Of a stretch of 6,071 nt of DNA, positions 5,506-6,071 are shown piece by piece; position 1 is the stretch's first letter, and every line of letters starts with the position of its first letter. Under the pieces are notes generated by a model that was given only the letters and a program-made list of their open reading frames with translations, made no database searches and was not told where the DNA came from. A program made the translations under genes and the position numbers. Origin of the DNA: Candidatus Corynebacterium faecipullorum (GTDB lineage: Bacteria > Actinomycetota > Actinomycetes > Mycobacteriales > Mycobacteriaceae); contig DXEO01000073.1 in assembly GCA_019114925.1 (NCBI GenBank), forward strand, positions 1-6,071, in the 5' to 3' direction.

Positions 5506-6071
5506 TTAGGCGATAATGTCGTCATCATCCGCGTCTTCCCAGTTCAGCGAACGCTTGATGGCGCGCTTCCAATCGCGGTAGAGAGTCTCGACTTCTTCCT
5601 TCTCACGCTGTGGCTTCCACACCTTGAAATCACCCTGCTGGGAGCTCAGCACGCTGAGGTCATCCCAGAAACCGGAATCCAGTCCGGCGGCAAAAGCCGC
5701 ACCGGTAGCGGTGGTTTCCACGTTCTTCGGGCGGTGAACCTCCACACCGAGCATGTCCGCCTGAAATTGCATGAGTAGCTCGTTCATGGTCATGCCACCG
5801 TCGACACGAAGCTCGGTGATCTCCACGCCGGAATCAGCGATCATGGCATCGGCGACGTCGCGAGTTTGGTACGCGGTGGATTCGAGGACCGCGCGCGCCA
5901 AGTGCTTGCGGTTGGCGTAGCGGGTGAGGCCCACGATGACACCGCGGGCATCCGGACGCCAGTACGGAGCGAAGAGCCCGGAAAAGGCCGGCACGATATA
6001 AACGCCACCGTTGTCCTTGGCCTCGCGGGCCAGGTTCTCAATGGACGCGGAGTTCGGAATTAGCTGCAGAT
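5506..6071 (-). CDS. glpK: Glycerol kinase, C-terminal part (5' end beyond window)
   Basis: Glycerol kinase phosphorylates glycerol to sn-glycerol 3-phosphate with ATP, committing glycerol to catabolism or lipid synthesis. The frame is open to the right edge and gives 187 C-terminal residues of a family usually about 500 long. The segment is the FGGY C-terminal (ATP-binding) domain. VPAFSGLFAPYWRPDARG (26-43 of the fragment), LESTAYQTRDV (63-73), LRVDGGMTMNELLMQFQADM (87-106) and the ETTATGAAFAAGL stretch (118-130) are typical of glycerol kinase rather than xylulokinase or gluconokinase. Reading begins with LQLIPNSASIENLA before the VPAF block, so no internal start is needed. The protein ends in a short acidic tail (EDADDDDIIA). 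A hairpin terminator follows. Confidence 0.96.
   Translation of the reverse strand, partial: LQLIPNSASIENLAREAKDNGGVYIVPAFSGLFAPYWRPDARGVIVGLTRYANRKHLARAVLESTAYQTRDVADAMIADSGVEITELRVDGGMTMNELLMQFQADMLGVEVHRPKNVETTATGAAFAAGLDSGFWDDLSVLSSQQGDFKVWKPQREKEEVETLYRDWKRAIKRSLNWEDADDDDIIA

Overview
The window looks like chromosomal DNA from a Corynebacterium-type mycolic-acid actinobacterium. Three things suggest this: UDP-galactopyranose mutase (galactan synthesis) diverges from a secreted PGRP amidase with LGFP-type C-terminal repeats, a DUF222/HNH gene of the 13E12 type is present, and the core genes are GC-rich with C/G-ending codons. The species cannot be named from the sequence alone.

Layout, left to right. 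(1) glf, minus strand, nearly complete; its last ~25 codons lie beyond the left edge. (2) A 170-bp divergent intergenic region with a bulged inverted repeat close to glf and a good ribosome binding site for the next gene. (3) A 641-residue exported zinc N-acetylmuramoyl-L-alanine amidase, plus strand, ended by a hairpin terminator. (4) A DUF222/HNH endonuclease-like gene, minus strand, whose codon usage differs clearly from its neighbours and which probably arrived separately. (5) A Cof-type HAD phosphatase, minus strand, with a -10 box placed as for a leaderless transcript. (6) The C-terminal 187 residues of glycerol kinase (glpK), minus strand, followed by a strong hairpin terminator; the rest lies beyond the right edge.

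Two themes are present. The left half is envelope biology: Glf supplies UDP-galactofuranose for arabinogalactan, and the amidase is a peptidoglycan hydrolase or remodeller that probably attaches to the wall through its C-terminal repeats. Mycobacterium tuberculosis has a comparable arrangement, with glf (Rv3809c) close to the PGRP amidase Rv3811. The right half is housekeeping metabolism (glycerol kinase and a sugar-phosphatase-like HAD) with the HNH gene between the two themes. I see no CRISPR array, tRNA, rRNA, transposase or convincing new multi-gene system. The points most worth a second look are the foreign-looking HNH gene, the odd architecture of the amidase, and the inverted repeat between glf and the amidase.
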